Positions 25,993 to 37,256 of a stretch of DNA of 64,000 bases are shown here, one piece after another (position 1 is the first letter of the stretch; each line of letters starts with the position of its first letter). The notes beneath the pieces were generated by a model. It saw only the letters and a list, made by a program, of their open reading frames with translations. It did no database searches and was not told the DNA's origin. Origin of the DNA: Pseudorhodobacter turbinis (lineage in GTDB: Bacteria > Pseudomonadota > Alphaproteobacteria > Rhodobacterales > Rhodobacteraceae). The stretch is from contig NZ_CP039965.1 in the NCBI RefSeq assembly GCF_005234135.1, positions 1,116,001-1,180,000 on the forward strand, written 5' to 3'. A program made the translations under genes and the position numbers.

Positions 25993-26709
25993 TTAGCCCC
26001 CCTGCGGTTTGGTTCGCGTCAACAGTCGGAACTGCCCGCGAATGGGCCGGTGATCCGAAGCCATCGTCGCCTGCGGATCGGCGATGACGCTGCTGTGCAA
26101 CAGTTCGAATTCATTGCTGAAGGCCAGACGGTCCAGATGCAGGAACGGCCGCCCCGCCGGAAATGTCGGGCCGGGGCTGTGGATGTGTATCCACGCCGGC
26201 ACGGTTTCCAGCCCGCGCCGGTCACGCCATTCATTATAGTCGCCGGCGATGATGATGGGGCGGCGCTCCAGCTCTGCTATTCGTGCGGCGATGAAGGCGA
26301 TTTGCTTGCGCCGGTTGCCGCGTAAAAGGCCAAGGTGAACCCCGACAACCCGAAGCGGTTGGCCCGATACCGTCAGGTCAACGACGACAGCGCCGCGCGG
26401 CTCTAGTGCCGGCAGGTCATAGCGGTGGATGGCATCGACGGTGATCCCCGGACGTTTGAGCATGGCAATCCCGTGCCAGCCAAGGCCGACGCCGGTCGGG
26501 GTCAGGTCCACCACCTCAAACGGGCCGATACGGCCTTGGGGGCTTGGCAAGGCGGCGGGGCGGGGGTGGCGCCGGAAGTCGGCCTCTTGCAGCAGAACGA
26601 CATCGGCATCAAAGGCGGTGATCGCCGCGATGGTACGCGCAGGCCTGCGCCGCAGATCGCGGCCAAGGCCTGCGCGGATGTTCCAGCTGACCAGCGAAAA
26701 CCCGGTCAT
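25993..26709 (-). CDS. Endonuclease/exonuclease/phosphatase (EEP) family hydrolase
   Basis: The 238-residue single-domain EEP protein shows the expected metal and catalytic motifs: SWNIRAG near the start, VVLLQEAD, VGVHLGLLRGNR, IIAGDYNEW and MASDHRPIRGQF near the end. The fold covers DNases, inositol phosphatases and sphingomyelinases. There is no signal peptide. The operon partner is a phospholipase D-like gene, which suggests a role in lipid or phosphodiester turnover, but the substrate is unknown. Its start overlaps the AI-2E gene stop by four bases. Confidence 0.85.
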   Translation of the reverse strand: MTGFSLVSWNIRAGLGRDLRRRPARTIAAITAFDADVVLLQEADFRRHPRPAALPSPQGRIGPFEVVDLTPTGVGLGWHGIAMLKRPGITVDAIHRYDLPALEPRGAVVVDLTVSGQPLRVVGVHLGLLRGNRRKQIAFIAARIAELERRPIIIAGDYNEWRDRRGLETVPAWIHIHSPGPTFPAGRPFLHLDRLAFSNEFELLHSSVIADPQATMASDHRPIRGQFRLLTRTKPQGG

Positions 26710-27791
26710 GGTTTGGCAGCCGTTTGGGCCTGATCTGGTAAGTTACCCACATGATTGGCCATAAGGATCGCAAATGGCAGGGTGGAGGGGAAAGCCGCCA
26801 GCACGATGGTCAACATCGAGGTCAGCGGCACCGCAAGCAAAGCGCCCGGCAGCCCCCAAAGCGCGTACCACACGGCAAGGGCGACCAGAACGACCAAGGG
26901 GCTTAGGTTGACGCGGCGGCCTACCAGCCGTGGGTCCATGAAATTGGCCACCCAGGTTTGCGCGATGGTTAGCAGCACCGTTAGCAAGACCGTCCGCCCC
27001 AGATCGCCAAATTGCAAAACCGACATGATAACGGGAAAGGCCACGGCGACCAGCGATCCGAAATAGGGGATGTAGTTCAAAAGCCCGATCATCAACGCCC
27101 AGAACAGCGGAAAATCAATGCCCATCCCCCAAAGGATAACAAAGGAAATCCCGCCGAGGCCGATATTCACAAGGGTCTTGGCCGCAAGATAATCACCGAT
27201 CTTTTCGTTGATATCGCGGATCATGGCCTCGGTGCGCGCCGCACTTTCGGGGTCTTTCACCGCCGCCGAAAGTTTGGCCGCAAAGCCGCCCCGCTCTGCC
27301 AGCAGAAAGGCCGAATAGACGATCACCAGAAACAGCGATGTGCCGATATTGGTGACATTGAGCAAAGCGGTATTGATGACATCACGCACCGACAGCTTGC
27401 CAAAGGTTGCCTCGCGGATGGTTTGCCAGTCGGGGCGGTCATCCAGACCCAAAAGCCCTGCGCCCTCGGCCACCAAGCGTTCGATATTGACCTGATATGT
27501 GGTCGCATCGCGCAAGATCTGGGTGATGGTATTGATCACAACACCCGCAAGCGCAAGCACGGCCACGGTAAAGAGCAGCAGCACTAAAAACCGCCGCACC
27601 CCGCCAGAAAACCGCCCCACCAGCGGCAGGCGACCCAGCGCCTTGGAGGCGTCCATCAACACATAAACCGCGATCACAGCCGCCAAAATCGGCAGCAGTA
27701 CCGGCTTGCCCACGATCAGCAAAAACCCCAGCAACACCACCAGCAAGGCGGCATTGACTAACAGGGCAAGCGGGGGCGTGCTCGTTTTCAT
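26706..27791 (-). CDS. AI-2E family transporter (PerM/YdiK-like)
   Basis: The 361-residue membrane protein has six or more TM segments and the family hallmarks GLLNYIPYFGSLVAVAFPVI and a C-terminal GLPGALLAVPLTSML. Family functions include quorum-signal export (TqsA) and Na+/H+ antiport; the name does not prove AI-2 transport. ATG 27791 with an AGGGAA SD is preferred over a start at 27890, which would add a hydrophilic tail. It is the first gene of the AI-2E/EEP/PLD operon and is divergent from ftsH, with an FNR-type box between them. Confidence 0.88.
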   Translation of the reverse strand: MKTSTPPLALLVNAALLVVLLGFLLIVGKPVLLPILAAVIAVYVLMDASKALGRLPLVGRFSGGVRRFLVLLLFTVAVLALAGVVINTITQILRDATTYQVNIERLVAEGAGLLGLDDRPDWQTIREATFGKLSVRDVINTALLNVTNIGTSLFLVIVYSAFLLAERGGFAAKLSAAVKDPESAARTEAMIRDINEKIGDYLAAKTLVNIGLGGISFVILWGMGIDFPLFWALMIGLLNYIPYFGSLVAVAFPVIMSVLQFGDLGRTVLLTVLLTIAQTWVANFMDPRLVGRRVNLSPLVVLVALAVWYALWGLPGALLAVPLTSMLTIVLAAFPSTLPFAILMANHVGNLPDQAQTAAKP

Positions 27792-27898
27792 TCCGTATTT
27801 CCCTGTTTTATGTCTGCCATCTTTGGGGGCACTATCAGCTTTTCTGTAATATAGCACCGCAATAGCCCCACAACAACGCGGCGACATCACGCGGGGTG

Positions 27899-27912
27899 TT
27901 GACCGACATCAA
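27899..27912 (+). promoter_or_regulatory. FNR-type box upstream of ftsH
   Basis: TTGAC-CGAC-ATCAA matches the FNR/FixK/Dnr consensus TTGAT-N4-ATCAA at 9 of 10 positions. The centre is 27905.5. A -10-like CATAGT follows at 27935-27940, so the box would sit at about -41.5, the class II activator position. The same layout occurs upstream of the N-ATPase operon. Confidence 0.6.
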
Positions 27913-27934
27913 TGCGGGCGTGCGAACGTCTTGT

Positions 27935-27940
27935 CATAGT
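27935..27940 (+). promoter_or_regulatory. Candidate -10 element of the ftsH promoter
   Basis: CATAGT matches TATAAT at 4 of 6 positions and begins 22 nt after the FNR-type box ends. The implied transcription start is near 27947, about 25 bases before the ftsH ATG. Support comes from the identical spacing at the N-ATPase promoter. Confidence 0.45.
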
Positions 27941-27971
27941 GCAAGCTTGGTTGTCACATCAGGAAAACAAA

Positions 27972-29804
27972 ATGAACCGCGGAACGCAGATAAATCTTTG
28001 GTATGTGCTTTTGGCTGTGATGGGCGTTGTGTTCATCCGCGATATCTGGGTGCAAAGCCAGACGATCGAGGCAATCCCCTATAGCCAGTTCGAAACCTAT
28101 CTTGAGGCCGGGGATATAGAGGAGGTAACCATCGGCTCTTCCTCGATCCGCGGCACGTTCCGCGAGGCGCTTGATGGCAAGACGGGTTTCGTGACAACGC
28201 CCGTCGCCCCCGATCTGGCCGACCGGTTGAACGATAGCGGCGTGACCTTTTCCGGCGCGGTGGAAAATACGTGGTTCACCACCTTGTTGTCTTGGGTGCT
28301 TCCGGCGCTGTTCTTTGTCGGCATCTGGATGTTCGTGATCCGTCGCATGGGTGGCGGGCAGGCGGGCGGTATGATGGCCATCGGTAAAAGCAAGGCCAAG
28401 GTTTATGTCGAGAGCGATACCAAGGTCACTTTCGCCAATGTCGCCGGTGTGGATGAGGCCAAGGCCGAGCTGCAAGAGGTTATCGATTTTCTGCAAAACC
28501 CCAAGGAATACGGCAGCCTTGGCGCGCGGATGCCCAAGGGCATCTTGCTGGTCGGCCCGCCCGGTACGGGTAAAACTCTACTGGCCCGCGCTGTGGCTGG
28601 TGAGGCGGGCGTGCCGTTTTACTCCATCTCGGGATCCGAGTTCGTTGAAATGTTTGTGGGTGTGGGCGCTGCACGGGTGCGCGATCTGTTTGAGCAGGCC
28701 CGCAAGGCCGCACCGGCCATCATCTTTATTGACGAATTGGATGCCCTTGGCCGTGCGCGTGGGGCGGGCACTGCGCAGGGTGGCAATGATGAGCGCGAGC
28801 AAACCCTGAACCAACTTTTGTCAGAGCTGGACGGTTTTGATCCCAGCAGCGGCGTTGTGTTGCTTGCGGCAACGAACCGGCCGGAAATTCTTGATCCGGC
28901 TTTGCTGCGTGCGGGACGCTTTGACCGGCAGGTTCTGGTGGACCGGCCCGATAGGGCGGGACGGGTGCAGATCTTGCAGGTTCATATGAAAAAGATCGTG
29001 CTGGCCCCGGAAATGGCGCTGGACGAAATTGCGGCGCTGACCACGGGGTTTTCGGGCGCCGATCTGGCCAATCTGGTGAATGAGGCGGCCCTGCTGGCGA
29101 CACGGCGGCGCGGCAAACATGTCACGATGGAGGATTTCACCCGCGCCATTGAACGCATCGTGGCCGGCCTAGAAAAGCGCAACCGTCTGATCAACCCGCG
29201 CGAACGCAAGATCGTGGCCTATCATGAGATGGGGCACACGCTGGTTTCCTTGGCGCTGCCGGGGGTGGATACAGTGCATAAGGTATCGATCATTCCGCGC
29301 GGTATCGGGGCGCTGGGCTATACCATACAGCGTCCGACCGAGGACCGCTTCTTGATGACCCAGGCCGAGCTGCGCGACAAGATCGCGGTGCTGATGGGTG
29401 GCCGCGCGGCAGAGCAGCTGGTCTTTGGTCATCTGTCAACCGGCGCTGCCGATGATCTGGCGCGCGCGACCGATATCGCGCGGTCCATGATCGCGCGATA
29501 TGGCATGGACGCCGATCTTGGCAATGTCAGCTATGACAGCGACCGGAACAGCTTTTTGGGCGATCACGGCCCAAGCTATTTCGACCGCAACTATAGCGAG
29601 GCCACAGCCGAGGCGATGGATGTCGCGGTGCGTGCGGTCTTGCAAGAGGTCTCTGACCGCGCGCTGGATATCCTGACCAAGAACCGCGACGTGCTTGACC
29701 GCGCCGCCAAACGCTTGCTGGAGGTGGAAACGCTGGACGAGGACGCCTTGCACGGGCTTACAGCGGGGCTAAAGCCCGCCCCACCGGAAAGTGCTTTGGC
29801 CTGA
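27972..29804 (+). CDS. ftsH: ATP-dependent zinc metalloprotease FtsH (second-type)
   Basis: The 610-residue membrane AAA+ protease has a TM segment near residues 10-28 and a second near 100-120. The AAA Walker A is G195-PPGTGKT, the second-region-of-homology arginines follow [22 protein letters not shown], and the zinc site is H418-E-M-G-H. FtsH degrades membrane and regulatory proteins. ATG 27972 behind AGGAAAAC is preferred over an upstream frame extension. It is slightly shorter than housekeeping FtsH and lies beside the N-ATPase rather than tilS/folP, so it is probably a specialised paralogue. Confidence 0.9.
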   Translation: MNRGTQINLWYVLLAVMGVVFIRDIWVQSQTIEAIPYSQFETYLEAGDIEEVTIGSSSIRGTFREALDGKTGFVTTPVAPDLADRLNDSGVTFSGAVENTWFTTLLSWVLPALFFVGIWMFVIRRMGGGQAGGMMAIGKSKAKVYVESDTKVTFANVAGVDEAKAELQEVIDFLQNPKEYGSLGARMPKGILLVGPPGTGKTLLARAVAGEAGVPFYSISGSEFVEMFVGVGAARVRDLFEQARKAAPAIIFIDELDALGRARGAGTAQGGNDEREQTLNQLLSELDGFDPSSGVVLLAATNRPEILDPALLRAGRFDRQVLVDRPDRAGRVQILQVHMKKIVLAPEMALDEIAALTTGFSGADLANLVNEAALLATRRRGKHVTMEDFTRAIERIVAGLEKRNRLINPRERKIVAYHEMGHTLVSLALPGVDTVHKVSIIPRGIGALGYTIQRPTEDRFLMTQAELRDKIAVLMGGRAAEQLVFGHLSTGAADDLARATDIARSMIARYGMDADLGNVSYDSDRNSFLGDHGPSYFDRNYSEATAEAMDVAVRAVLQEVSDRALDILTKNRDVLDRAAKRLLEVETLDEDALHGLTAGLKPAPPESALA

Positions 29805-29826
29805 TCGTTGATCGGGCCAAAGCCGT

Positions 29827-30114
29827 TTAGGAAAACCGCTTCCAAGCGGTCTTCATGGCATCGTTCATGTTGTCCCAGGCGGCCTCGGCACCGGATTTCA
29901 TGTCTTTCCACGCCTCGCCTTGCGCATCTTGGATCTCTTTCAGCTTAAGCTCGGCCTTGAGCTGATGCTCGCGCAATGTGTCGATCTCTTCGAGATACTT
30001 CAGCTTGGCGTCGGCCTGCGCTTGTTCGGCTTGTGCGCGCAACTTGGCGATCTCGGCGGTCCATTCATCAAGCTGTGCCTGCATCTTTTCCTGAAAAGCG
30101 TCTTTGCGGTCCAT
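29827..30114 (-). CDS. Small coiled-coil protein (sll1863-like stress protein)
   Basis: The 95-residue hydrophilic protein is nearly all helix. Heptad-rich segments from residue 5 to 70 (KMQAQLDEWTAEIAKLRAQA and following) and a tryptophan-bearing tail ending KTAWKRF are visible. It resembles the small coiled-coil proteins annotated as sll1863-family stress response proteins. No catalytic motif exists. It converges with ftsH and diverges from the N-ATPase operon, fitting a membrane-stress neighbourhood. The start ATG at 30114 follows a GGGAGGGA SD. Confidence 0.75.
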   Translation of the reverse strand: MDRKDAFQEKMQAQLDEWTAEIAKLRAQAEQAQADAKLKYLEEIDTLREHQLKAELKLKEIQDAQGEAWKDMKSGAEAAWDNMNDAMKTAWKRFS

Positions 30115-30256
30115 TCCAATCCCTCCCCTGAGTGCGGGCCAAAGCGGGCAGCCCTGCCATGGATACTAAGTGGCGCATTGAACATTGCAAGCATCGCGTC
30201 ATCCTTGATCATGTCGGGCGGGCGCATGACCGGCATGAAAAATAAATCCGGCAAGA

Positions 30257-30270
30257 TTGATCGGGGTCAA
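30257..30270 (+). promoter_or_regulatory. FNR-type box upstream of the N-ATPase operon
   Basis: TTGAT-CGGG-GTCAA matches TTGAT-N4-ATCAA at 9 of 10 positions. A -10-like CATAAT (5 of 6) begins 22 nt after the box, which places the box at about -41.5. This suggests activation of the N-ATPase under low oxygen by an FnrL-, FixK- or Dnr-type protein. Confidence 0.62.
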
Positions 30271-30292
30271 TGATCGCCCTTACGTGACGCTG

Positions 30293-30298
30293 CATAAT
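30293..30298 (+). promoter_or_regulatory. Candidate -10 element of the N-ATPase promoter
   Basis: CATAAT matches TATAAT at 5 of 6 positions. The implied transcription start is near 30305, giving a 36-base leader before the atpD ATG at 30341. Confidence 0.5.
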
Positions 30299-30310
30299 AG
30301 CACAAAATGA

Positions 30311-32147
<1,837 letters not shown>

Positions 32148-32151
<4 letters not shown>

Positions 32152-32426
32152 GCAAAGACAAAAAAGCCCGCGACATCGGTCGTTTGGCCAGCCGCAAGCA
32201 GGCCGCGCGAGATAATCCCGGCCCCAGCCCGCTGCGCGGTATTGGCACTTTTGGCATGATCGGCTGGTCGGTGGCGGTGCCAACGGTGGGCGGGGCATTT
32301 GTAGGGATGTGGCTGGACGGCACACATCCGCAGGATTTCTCATGGACGATTGCGTTGATCCTTGGCGGGGTTGCCATAGGGGCGGGCATTGCCTGGGTTT
32401 GGATAGATAAGGAGAAGGGCGAATGA
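32148..32426 (+). CDS. atpQ: N-type ATPase accessory membrane protein AtpQ (AtpZ/AtpI-like)
   Basis: A 92-residue protein with a basic N-terminus and two TM helices (FGMIGWSVAVPTVGGAFVGM and TIALILGGVAIGAGIAWVWI). It belongs to the AtpZ/AtpI-like group and corresponds to AtpQ of N-ATPase operons. A role in c-ring assembly or divalent ion transport has been proposed for the family. It overlaps atpC and atpR by four bases each. Confidence 0.85.
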
Positions 32427-32722
32427 TCGTATCAATAGACTGGCCGCTTCTGGCATTCGGGCTGTTGAGTGGGGCTGTTGCGGGCGCGCTGTTCTTTGCC
32501 GGATTGGCATGGGGTATGCGTGCGGCGTTGCGCAGTCCAAGGCCGGTGGTGATTTTGCTGCCAAGTGCCGCGGTGCGCATCGGGTTGCTATTGGCCGCAG
32601 GTGCGTGGATTGCGGGGCTGGGAACCGCCGCGCTGCTGGGCTTTATGGCGGGATTTTTCCTGTTTCGGGTGGTCATGATCGTGGCCTGGCGTCCAACACC
32701 GGGGGGTGCGGGATGGAGCTGA
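32423..32722 (+). CDS. atpR: N-type ATPase accessory membrane protein AtpR
   Basis: A 99-residue protein with three TM helices: GLLSGAVAGALFFAGLAWGM, then VVILLPSAAVRIGLLLAAGA, then LLGFMAGFFLFRVVMIVAW. Conserved arginines lie within the membrane (AAVRIG, FFLFR). AtpR is specific to N-ATPases, and its arginines are thought to interact with the c-ring glutamates during assembly. Its end overlaps the atpB start by 10 bases. Confidence 0.85.
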   Translation: MIVSIDWPLLAFGLLSGAVAGALFFAGLAWGMRAALRSPRPVVILLPSAAVRIGLLLAAGAWIAGLGTAALLGFMAGFFLFRVVMIVAWRPTPGGAGWS

Positions 32723-33411
32723 CACCCGATACCACCATTATCCTGACGGTTTTCGGTTTTGGCCTCAATGCCACCATCGTGTTCACATGGGTGGTGATGG
32801 CGATGCTGACGCTGGCCTCAATGCTGATCACCCGCAAGCTGCGTCCCGATGTGCCGCCCGACCGCTGGCGCACCACGCTAGAGGCCATCGTGCTGACGAT
32901 CCAGAGCCAGATCGATGAGATCAGCGCCCGCCCCGACCGCCGGTTGCTCTATTTTGCGGGGACGTTGTTTTTGTTCATCGTCACGTCCAATTTGCTGATG
33001 GTGGTGCCGGGGTGGCATTCGCCCACGGCCTCGCTTTCCACCACTGCGGCGCTTGCGCTTTCGGTGCTGGTGGCGGTGCCGTTGTTCGGGGTGGGGCAGC
33101 GAGGGCTAAAGGCCTATTTGCACAGCTACCTTGAGCCGAACATCATCATGCTGCCCTTCAACATCATCGGGGAGGCGTCGCGCGGCATATCATTAGCGAT
33201 CCGCCTTTATGGCAATGTGATGAGCGGGGCGGTGATCGCCGCGATCCTGCTGGGGGTGGCACCTTTCTTCTTTCCCGTTGTGATGGACATGCTGGGCCTG
33301 CTGACCGGCGTTATCCAAGCCTATATTTTTGCCATTCTGGCGACGGTTTACATTTCTTCGGCCACAGCACCGGCTGAACCCCAAACCGAATCTGCAAAGG
33401 ACCAACCATGA
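32713..33411 (+). CDS. atpB: N-type ATPase subunit a (AtpB)
   Basis: The 232-residue F0 subunit a starts MELTPDTTIILTVFGFGLNA. It has the conserved arginine helix SLAIRLYGNVMSGAVIAAIL and a last helix with VIQAYIFAILATVYISSA, including the usual Q-A-Y. It forms the ion half-channels against the c-ring. ATG 32713 is chosen because the N-terminus then matches subunit a; a longer reading frame upstream is not real. It overlaps the atpE start by four bases. Confidence 0.92.
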   Translation: MELTPDTTIILTVFGFGLNATIVFTWVVMAMLTLASMLITRKLRPDVPPDRWRTTLEAIVLTIQSQIDEISARPDRRLLYFAGTLFLFIVTSNLLMVVPGWHSPTASLSTTAALALSVLVAVPLFGVGQRGLKAYLHSYLEPNIIMLPFNIIGEASRGISLAIRLYGNVMSGAVIAAILLGVAPFFFPVVMDMLGLLTGVIQAYIFAILATVYISSATAPAEPQTESAKDQP

Positions 33412-33698
33412 CTGATCTTGCCCTTATCGCTATGATTTCCATTTTCACTGCCGGCCTCACGGTGTCTTTCGGGGCGCTTGGCCCCGCGCTGGGCGAGGGG
33501 CGCGCGGCGGCCTCGGCGCTCAATGCGATTGCGCAACAGCCCGATGCGGCCTCGAACCTGTCGCGGACGCTTTTTGTTAGCCTTGCGATGATCGAATCCA
33601 CTGCGATCTATTGTTTCGTTGTTGCGATGATCCTGCTTTTTGCCAACCCGTTCTGGAACGCACTGATTGAGACATCGGCGCAAAGCGTGGGTGGCTAG
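33408..33698 (+). CDS. atpE: N-type ATPase subunit c (AtpE)
   Basis: The 96-residue hairpin protein of the rotor ring has helix 1 with GALGPALGEGRAAASALNAI, loop AQQPDAASN and helix 2 with SLAMIESTAIYCFVVAMILL. The ion site shows E63-S64-T65 and Y68, as in sodium-binding c subunits. A second carboxylate, E30, stands where Na+-type rings carry glutamine. Two carboxylates per site are known in N-ATPases and complicate any ion assignment. The coupling ion cannot be settled from sequence alone. Confidence 0.93.
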   Translation: MTDLALIAMISIFTAGLTVSFGALGPALGEGRAAASALNAIAQQPDAASNLSRTLFVSLAMIESTAIYCFVVAMILLFANPFWNALIETSAQSVGG

Positions 33699-33700
33699 AT

Positions 33701-34447
33701 ATGTCCATCGACTGGATTACGGTCGCGGCGCAGATCATCAACTTTCTGGTGTTGGTCTGGCTGCTCAAGCGGTTTTTGTACCGGCCCATTCTGGACGGGA
33801 TTGACGCACGCGAGCGCCAGATTGCCGAGCGTATGGCACAAGCCGGTGCTGTCCGCGCCAAGGCCGAAGCCGCCGAGGCGGATTTTCGCGCGCAGATAGC
33901 CAAGTTGAAAGCCGGTCGCGAGGGCGTGATCGAAGACGCCCGCGAGGCCGCCGAGCGGGAGCGGGACCAAATGCTGGCAGAGGCCAACGCCCGTTTGCAA
34001 AAAGAACAAGCCGTGCGCGCAGATGAACGCGAAAAAGAGGCGCGCAAACACAGCGCCGATCTGCACGCCAAGGGGGCGGCGGCGCTTTTGGCCCTGTTGC
34101 GCAAAGCGCTCCGCGATCTTGCGGATGAAAGCTTGGAGCAACGGATCATCACACGCGCGGCGGGGCGGATGCCCGAGATGATGGGGGATCTGACGGCCGC
34201 CGCAGGCAGCAGCGATAGCGCCGTGATTGTAACGCATGATCCCTTGCCACAAGATCTCGCCGCACAGCTGCGGGCGGAATTACAGGCCGCAAAGCCCGGT
34301 ATCAGCGTGGCATTCCAGACCGATCCGGCGCAATCGCCGGGCCTGTCGTTGCGGCTTGGCGGGGCGCAGCTTGGTTGGACGGTAGACAGCTATATGGACG
34401 GGCTGGAGAAAATCCTTGGCAAGCAGGAGCATGCCCATGCCCAATGA
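33701..34447 (+). CDS. atpF: N-type ATPase subunit b (AtpF)
   Basis: The 248-residue stator subunit has one N-terminal TM helix ([20 protein letters not shown]). A long charged coiled coil (residues about 40-140) and a C-terminal region follow. N-ATPase operons lack a separate delta gene; the longer b subunit is thought to supply that function, and the length here (248 against about 160 for ordinary b) fits. The start is two bases after the atpE stop. Confidence 0.88.
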   Translation: MSIDWITVAAQIINFLVLVWLLKRFLYRPILDGIDARERQIAERMAQAGAVRAKAEAAEADFRAQIAKLKAGREGVIEDAREAAERERDQMLAEANARLQKEQAVRADEREKEARKHSADLHAKGAAALLALLRKALRDLADESLEQRIITRAAGRMPEMMGDLTAAAGSSDSAVIVTHDPLPQDLAAQLRAELQAAKPGISVAFQTDPAQSPGLSLRLGGAQLGWTVDSYMDGLEKILGKQEHAHAQ

Positions 34448-35960
34448 TATGGACCTGCGCACCACCGATGATCTGGTGCAAACCCTGCTTGATGCACCGC
34501 CGCCCAAACCCGAGGTTTGTGAGATCGGGCGGGTGGCCGAGATTGGCGATGGTATTGCCATCGTGACGGGGCTTGCCCGCGCGTTGGTGGATGAGCTGTT
34601 GGATTTTGGCGGTGGGCTGACGGGGATTGTGTTCGATCTGGAACAAAACCGCCTTGGCGTTGTGATGCTCGGGCCGTCGGGGGCGGTGGTGCCGGGGTCG
34701 GATGTGCGCCGTACCGGCAAAGTTGTCAGCGTGCCTGTGGGCCAAGCGCTTTTGGGCCGCGTTGTCGACGGGCTGGGCCGACCGCGTGATGGTGGCGCCC
34801 CCCCCGAAACCGACCGGCTGCACCCGATCGAATCCCCCGCCCCGCCCATTCTGGACCGTGCGCCCGTCACTCGCCCCTTGGCGACAGGCCTCAAGGCGAT
34901 TGATGCCGCCGTGCCTGTGGGGCTTGGCCAGCGTGAGCTGATTATTGGTGACCGTCAAACCGGCAAGACCTCCATCGCCATCGATACCATCCTGAACCAG
35001 AAAAACACCGGCGTTTTGTGTATCTATTGCGCGATCGGGCAGCGCGGCGATGCGGTGGCCAAAGTGCTTGGCGCGATCCGCGAAGGCGGGATGTTGGATC
35101 AATCCATCATGGTCGTGGCCGGTGATGAGGAAACGCCTGGCCTGTCCTATGTTGCGCCCTATGCCGCGATGACCATGGCCGAGGATCTGGCCGCCGAAGG
35201 GCATGACGTGCTGGTGGTGCTGGATGACCTGACGCATCACGCCCATTCCTACCGAGAGCTGTCCTTGCTGCTGCGCCGCCCGCCGGGGCGAGAGGCCTTT
35301 CCGGGGGATATCTTTTTCGTCCATGCGCGCCTTTTGGAACGTGCAGGACAGTTCAAGGGTGGCTCTATCACGGCCTTGCCGGTTGTGGAAACACAGGCCG
35401 AGAATCTTTCGGCCTATATCCCCACCAACCTGATTTCCATCACCGACGGGCAGATTTACCTGTCGCCGCGTCTTGTGCGCAAAAACCAGTTTCCGGCGGT
35501 GGATCTGGGGGTCTCTGTCAGTCGGGTTGGGGGCAAGGCGCAAAACCGGGCCTTTCGCGATGTGGCGGGCAACCTGCGGGTCACGCTCTCGCAGTTCGAG
35601 GAATTGGAGGAATTTGCCCGTTTTGGCACCCGTCTGGATGACGATACGCGCAAGCGGCTGGCGCGCGGTGCCGCCGTTCGCCATGCCCTGCGGCAGGCAG
35701 AGCGTGACCCGATGCCCGCCGATGAACAGCTTTGCGTGCTGCTTGCGGCAATGGCGGGTCTTTTGGATGATAAGGCAGAGCCCGAATGTGCCGAGGCGAT
35801 GGCGCGTATTCGTGCGGCTGTGCGTGCGGGTGGTCCTATGACGCGCGATTTGATCGTTTCAGGCAAACGGCTGGATGATGCTGATCGCGCCCGTATTCTG
35901 GATCAGGCCCGCGCAGCACTTGCAGGGGGGGGACGATGGCCCAAAGCCTTGAACGTCTGA
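34437..35960 (+). CDS. atpA: N-type ATPase subunit alpha (AtpA)
   Basis: The 507-residue non-catalytic F1 subunit has P-loop GDRQTGKT (171-178) and the conserved [17 protein letters not shown] choose ATG 34437, seven bases after GGAG; ATG 34431 and TTG 34416 are also in frame. It overlaps the end of atpF by 11 bases and the start of atpG by 25. It is second to last in the atpDCQRBEFAG operon. Confidence 0.93.
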   Translation: MPNDMDLRTTDDLVQTLLDAPPPKPEVCEIGRVAEIGDGIAIVTGLARALVDELLDFGGGLTGIVFDLEQNRLGVVMLGPSGAVVPGSDVRRTGKVVSVPVGQALLGRVVDGLGRPRDGGAPPETDRLHPIESPAPPILDRAPVTRPLATGLKAIDAAVPVGLGQRELIIGDRQTGKTSIAIDTILNQKNTGVLCIYCAIGQRGDAVAKVLGAIREGGMLDQSIMVVAGDEETPGLSYVAPYAAMTMAEDLAAEGHDVLVVLDDLTHHAHSYRELSLLLRRPPGREAFPGDIFFVHARLLERAGQFKGGSITALPVVETQAENLSAYIPTNLISITDGQIYLSPRLVRKNQFPAVDLGVSVSRVGGKAQNRAFRDVAGNLRVTLSQFEELEEFARFGTRLDDDTRKRLARGAAVRHALRQAERDPMPADEQLCVLLAAMAGLLDDKAEPECAEAMARIRAAVRAGGPMTRDLIVSGKRLDDADRARILDQARAALAGGGRWPKALNV

Positions 35961-36820
35961 CGCGGCGCACCGGCACGATGAGCAGCATCCGCAGCATCGT
36001 GCGCACCATGAAAACCATGTCTGCCATCAACGCCGCCCCCTATGAGCAAGCCGCCCGTGCCATCGATGCATGGCGTGATACTGTGCTGGACGGGCTTCAT
36101 GCTTTTGTGCATCGCAACGGGCCTTTGGTGCAGGGGCAGGCGGGCAATTTGCAGCCGGTGATTATCGTCATCGGATCGGACCACGGGCTTTGCGGTAATT
36201 ACAACGAGATCCTAGCGGCAGAGGTTGCGGGGATCGCGGATACTAAGGCCTATGTGCTTTGTGTCGGTGCGCAGATGCAAGACGCGCTTGGGGGCGAAGG
36301 GATCACCCCCGCCCATACGCTTTTGCCGCCTGCCAATACCGACGGGTTGAACCGGCTGGCGGGGGAGTTGGTGACCCATCTGGAAACCGCGCGGCAAGAT
36401 GCGGCACCGGGGGATATTGCCGTGACATTGGTCTATACCCGCCGCACTGACCATGGTCGCCAAGCACCGGTTCTGCAACCACTTTTGCCGCTGGAACCGG
36501 CGTTGCTTGAGGATCTGGCTGTCCGGCCCTGGGCCTCTCGCAGCTTGCCGCAGTTTACCCTGCCCGCGCCAGAGTTGCTTGCCGTCTTGGTGCGCAACCT
36601 TTTGTTTGCAACGATTTACCGCGCGGCGGCTGAGGCATTGGTGACCGAAAATGCCGCCCGGTTGGCACGGATGCAACAGGCCGAGCAATCCGTGGATGAA
36701 AAGCTAGAGGAGCTGCGCGGAGAAACCCGTACTGTGCGGCAAAGCGAGATTACGACCGAGTTGCTGGATGTGATCGTAGGCTTTGAGGCCCTGCGCAAGC
36801 GTCGCAAGCCGGCGGCATAA
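35936..36820 (+). CDS. atpG: N-type ATPase subunit gamma (AtpG)
   Basis: The 294-residue central stalk subunit has the start [20 protein letters not shown] and the motif [16 protein letters not shown], equivalent to the usual S-D-x-G-L-C-G. Its helical C-terminus ends in a basic stretch. It is more divergent than housekeeping gamma, as usual for N-ATPases. The SD is a G-run just before ATG 35936. A CBS-domain gene follows 19 bases later and may share the transcript. Confidence 0.88.
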   Translation: MAQSLERLTRRTGTMSSIRSIVRTMKTMSAINAAPYEQAARAIDAWRDTVLDGLHAFVHRNGPLVQGQAGNLQPVIIVIGSDHGLCGNYNEILAAEVAGIADTKAYVLCVGAQMQDALGGEGITPAHTLLPPANTDGLNRLAGELVTHLETARQDAAPGDIAVTLVYTRRTDHGRQAPVLQPLLPLEPALLEDLAVRPWASRSLPQFTLPAPELLAVLVRNLLFATIYRAAAEALVTENAARLARMQQAEQSVDEKLEELRGETRTVRQSEITTELLDVIVGFEALRKRRKPAA

Positions 36821-36839
36821 TGTCAGATAGGAAAGGCCG

Positions 36840-37256
36840 ATGTTGGTAAGGGATATTATGCAAAAGCGGGTGTCTTTTGTCGGGCCGAATGCCTCGGTCC
36901 ATGCGGCAGCGGCATTGATGCAGGATCGTGATATCGGCATCTTGCCGGTCTGCGAAGATGGCAAGCCCATTGGCGTTGTGACCGACCGTGATCTGGCGAT
37001 GCGCCTGCTGGCCGATGTCGGGGTGTGTGCAGAGATGCCGGTGCGCGCTGTCATGACGCCGCAGGTGTATTTTTGCCATGCAGATCAGGATATTACGGTG
37101 GCGGCGCATATGATGGGGGATTGGCAAATCAGGCGTTTGCTGGTCTGTGATGTGAATGGTGCTTTGATGGGCATTGTTTCGCTTGGCGATATGGCGCGTG
37201 ACGCAAGCGAGGAGCTGGCGGGACAGACCTTGGGCGAGATTGTGGAAACCCGTTAG
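36840..37256 (+). CDS. Tandem CBS-domain protein
   Basis: The 138-residue protein is made of two CBS domains (about 1-65 and 70-130). Each ends with the typical pattern: KPIGVVTDRDLAMRLL and GALMGIVSLGDMAR. CBS pairs bind adenine nucleotides and act as energy sensors. It lies 19 bases after atpG, behind an AGGAAAGG SD, so it may report energy state to the N-ATPase or its regulation. Its stop overlaps that of the convergent Crp/Fnr gene by four bases. Confidence 0.88.
   Translation: MLVRDIMQKRVSFVGPNASVHAAAALMQDRDIGILPVCEDGKPIGVVTDRDLAMRLLADVGVCAEMPVRAVMTPQVYFCHADQDITVAAHMMGDWQIRRLLVCDVNGALMGIVSLGDMARDASEELAGQTLGEIVETR

Noticed and set aside
32509..32712. Longer reading of atpB starting at 32509
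   Set aside because: The extra 68 residues overlap atpR in another frame; subunit a homology starts at 32713.
34302..35684. 460-codon minus-strand open frame opposite atpF/atpA
   Set aside because: It lies antisense to clear ATPase subunits, is histidine/arginine rich and has no motif or SD.
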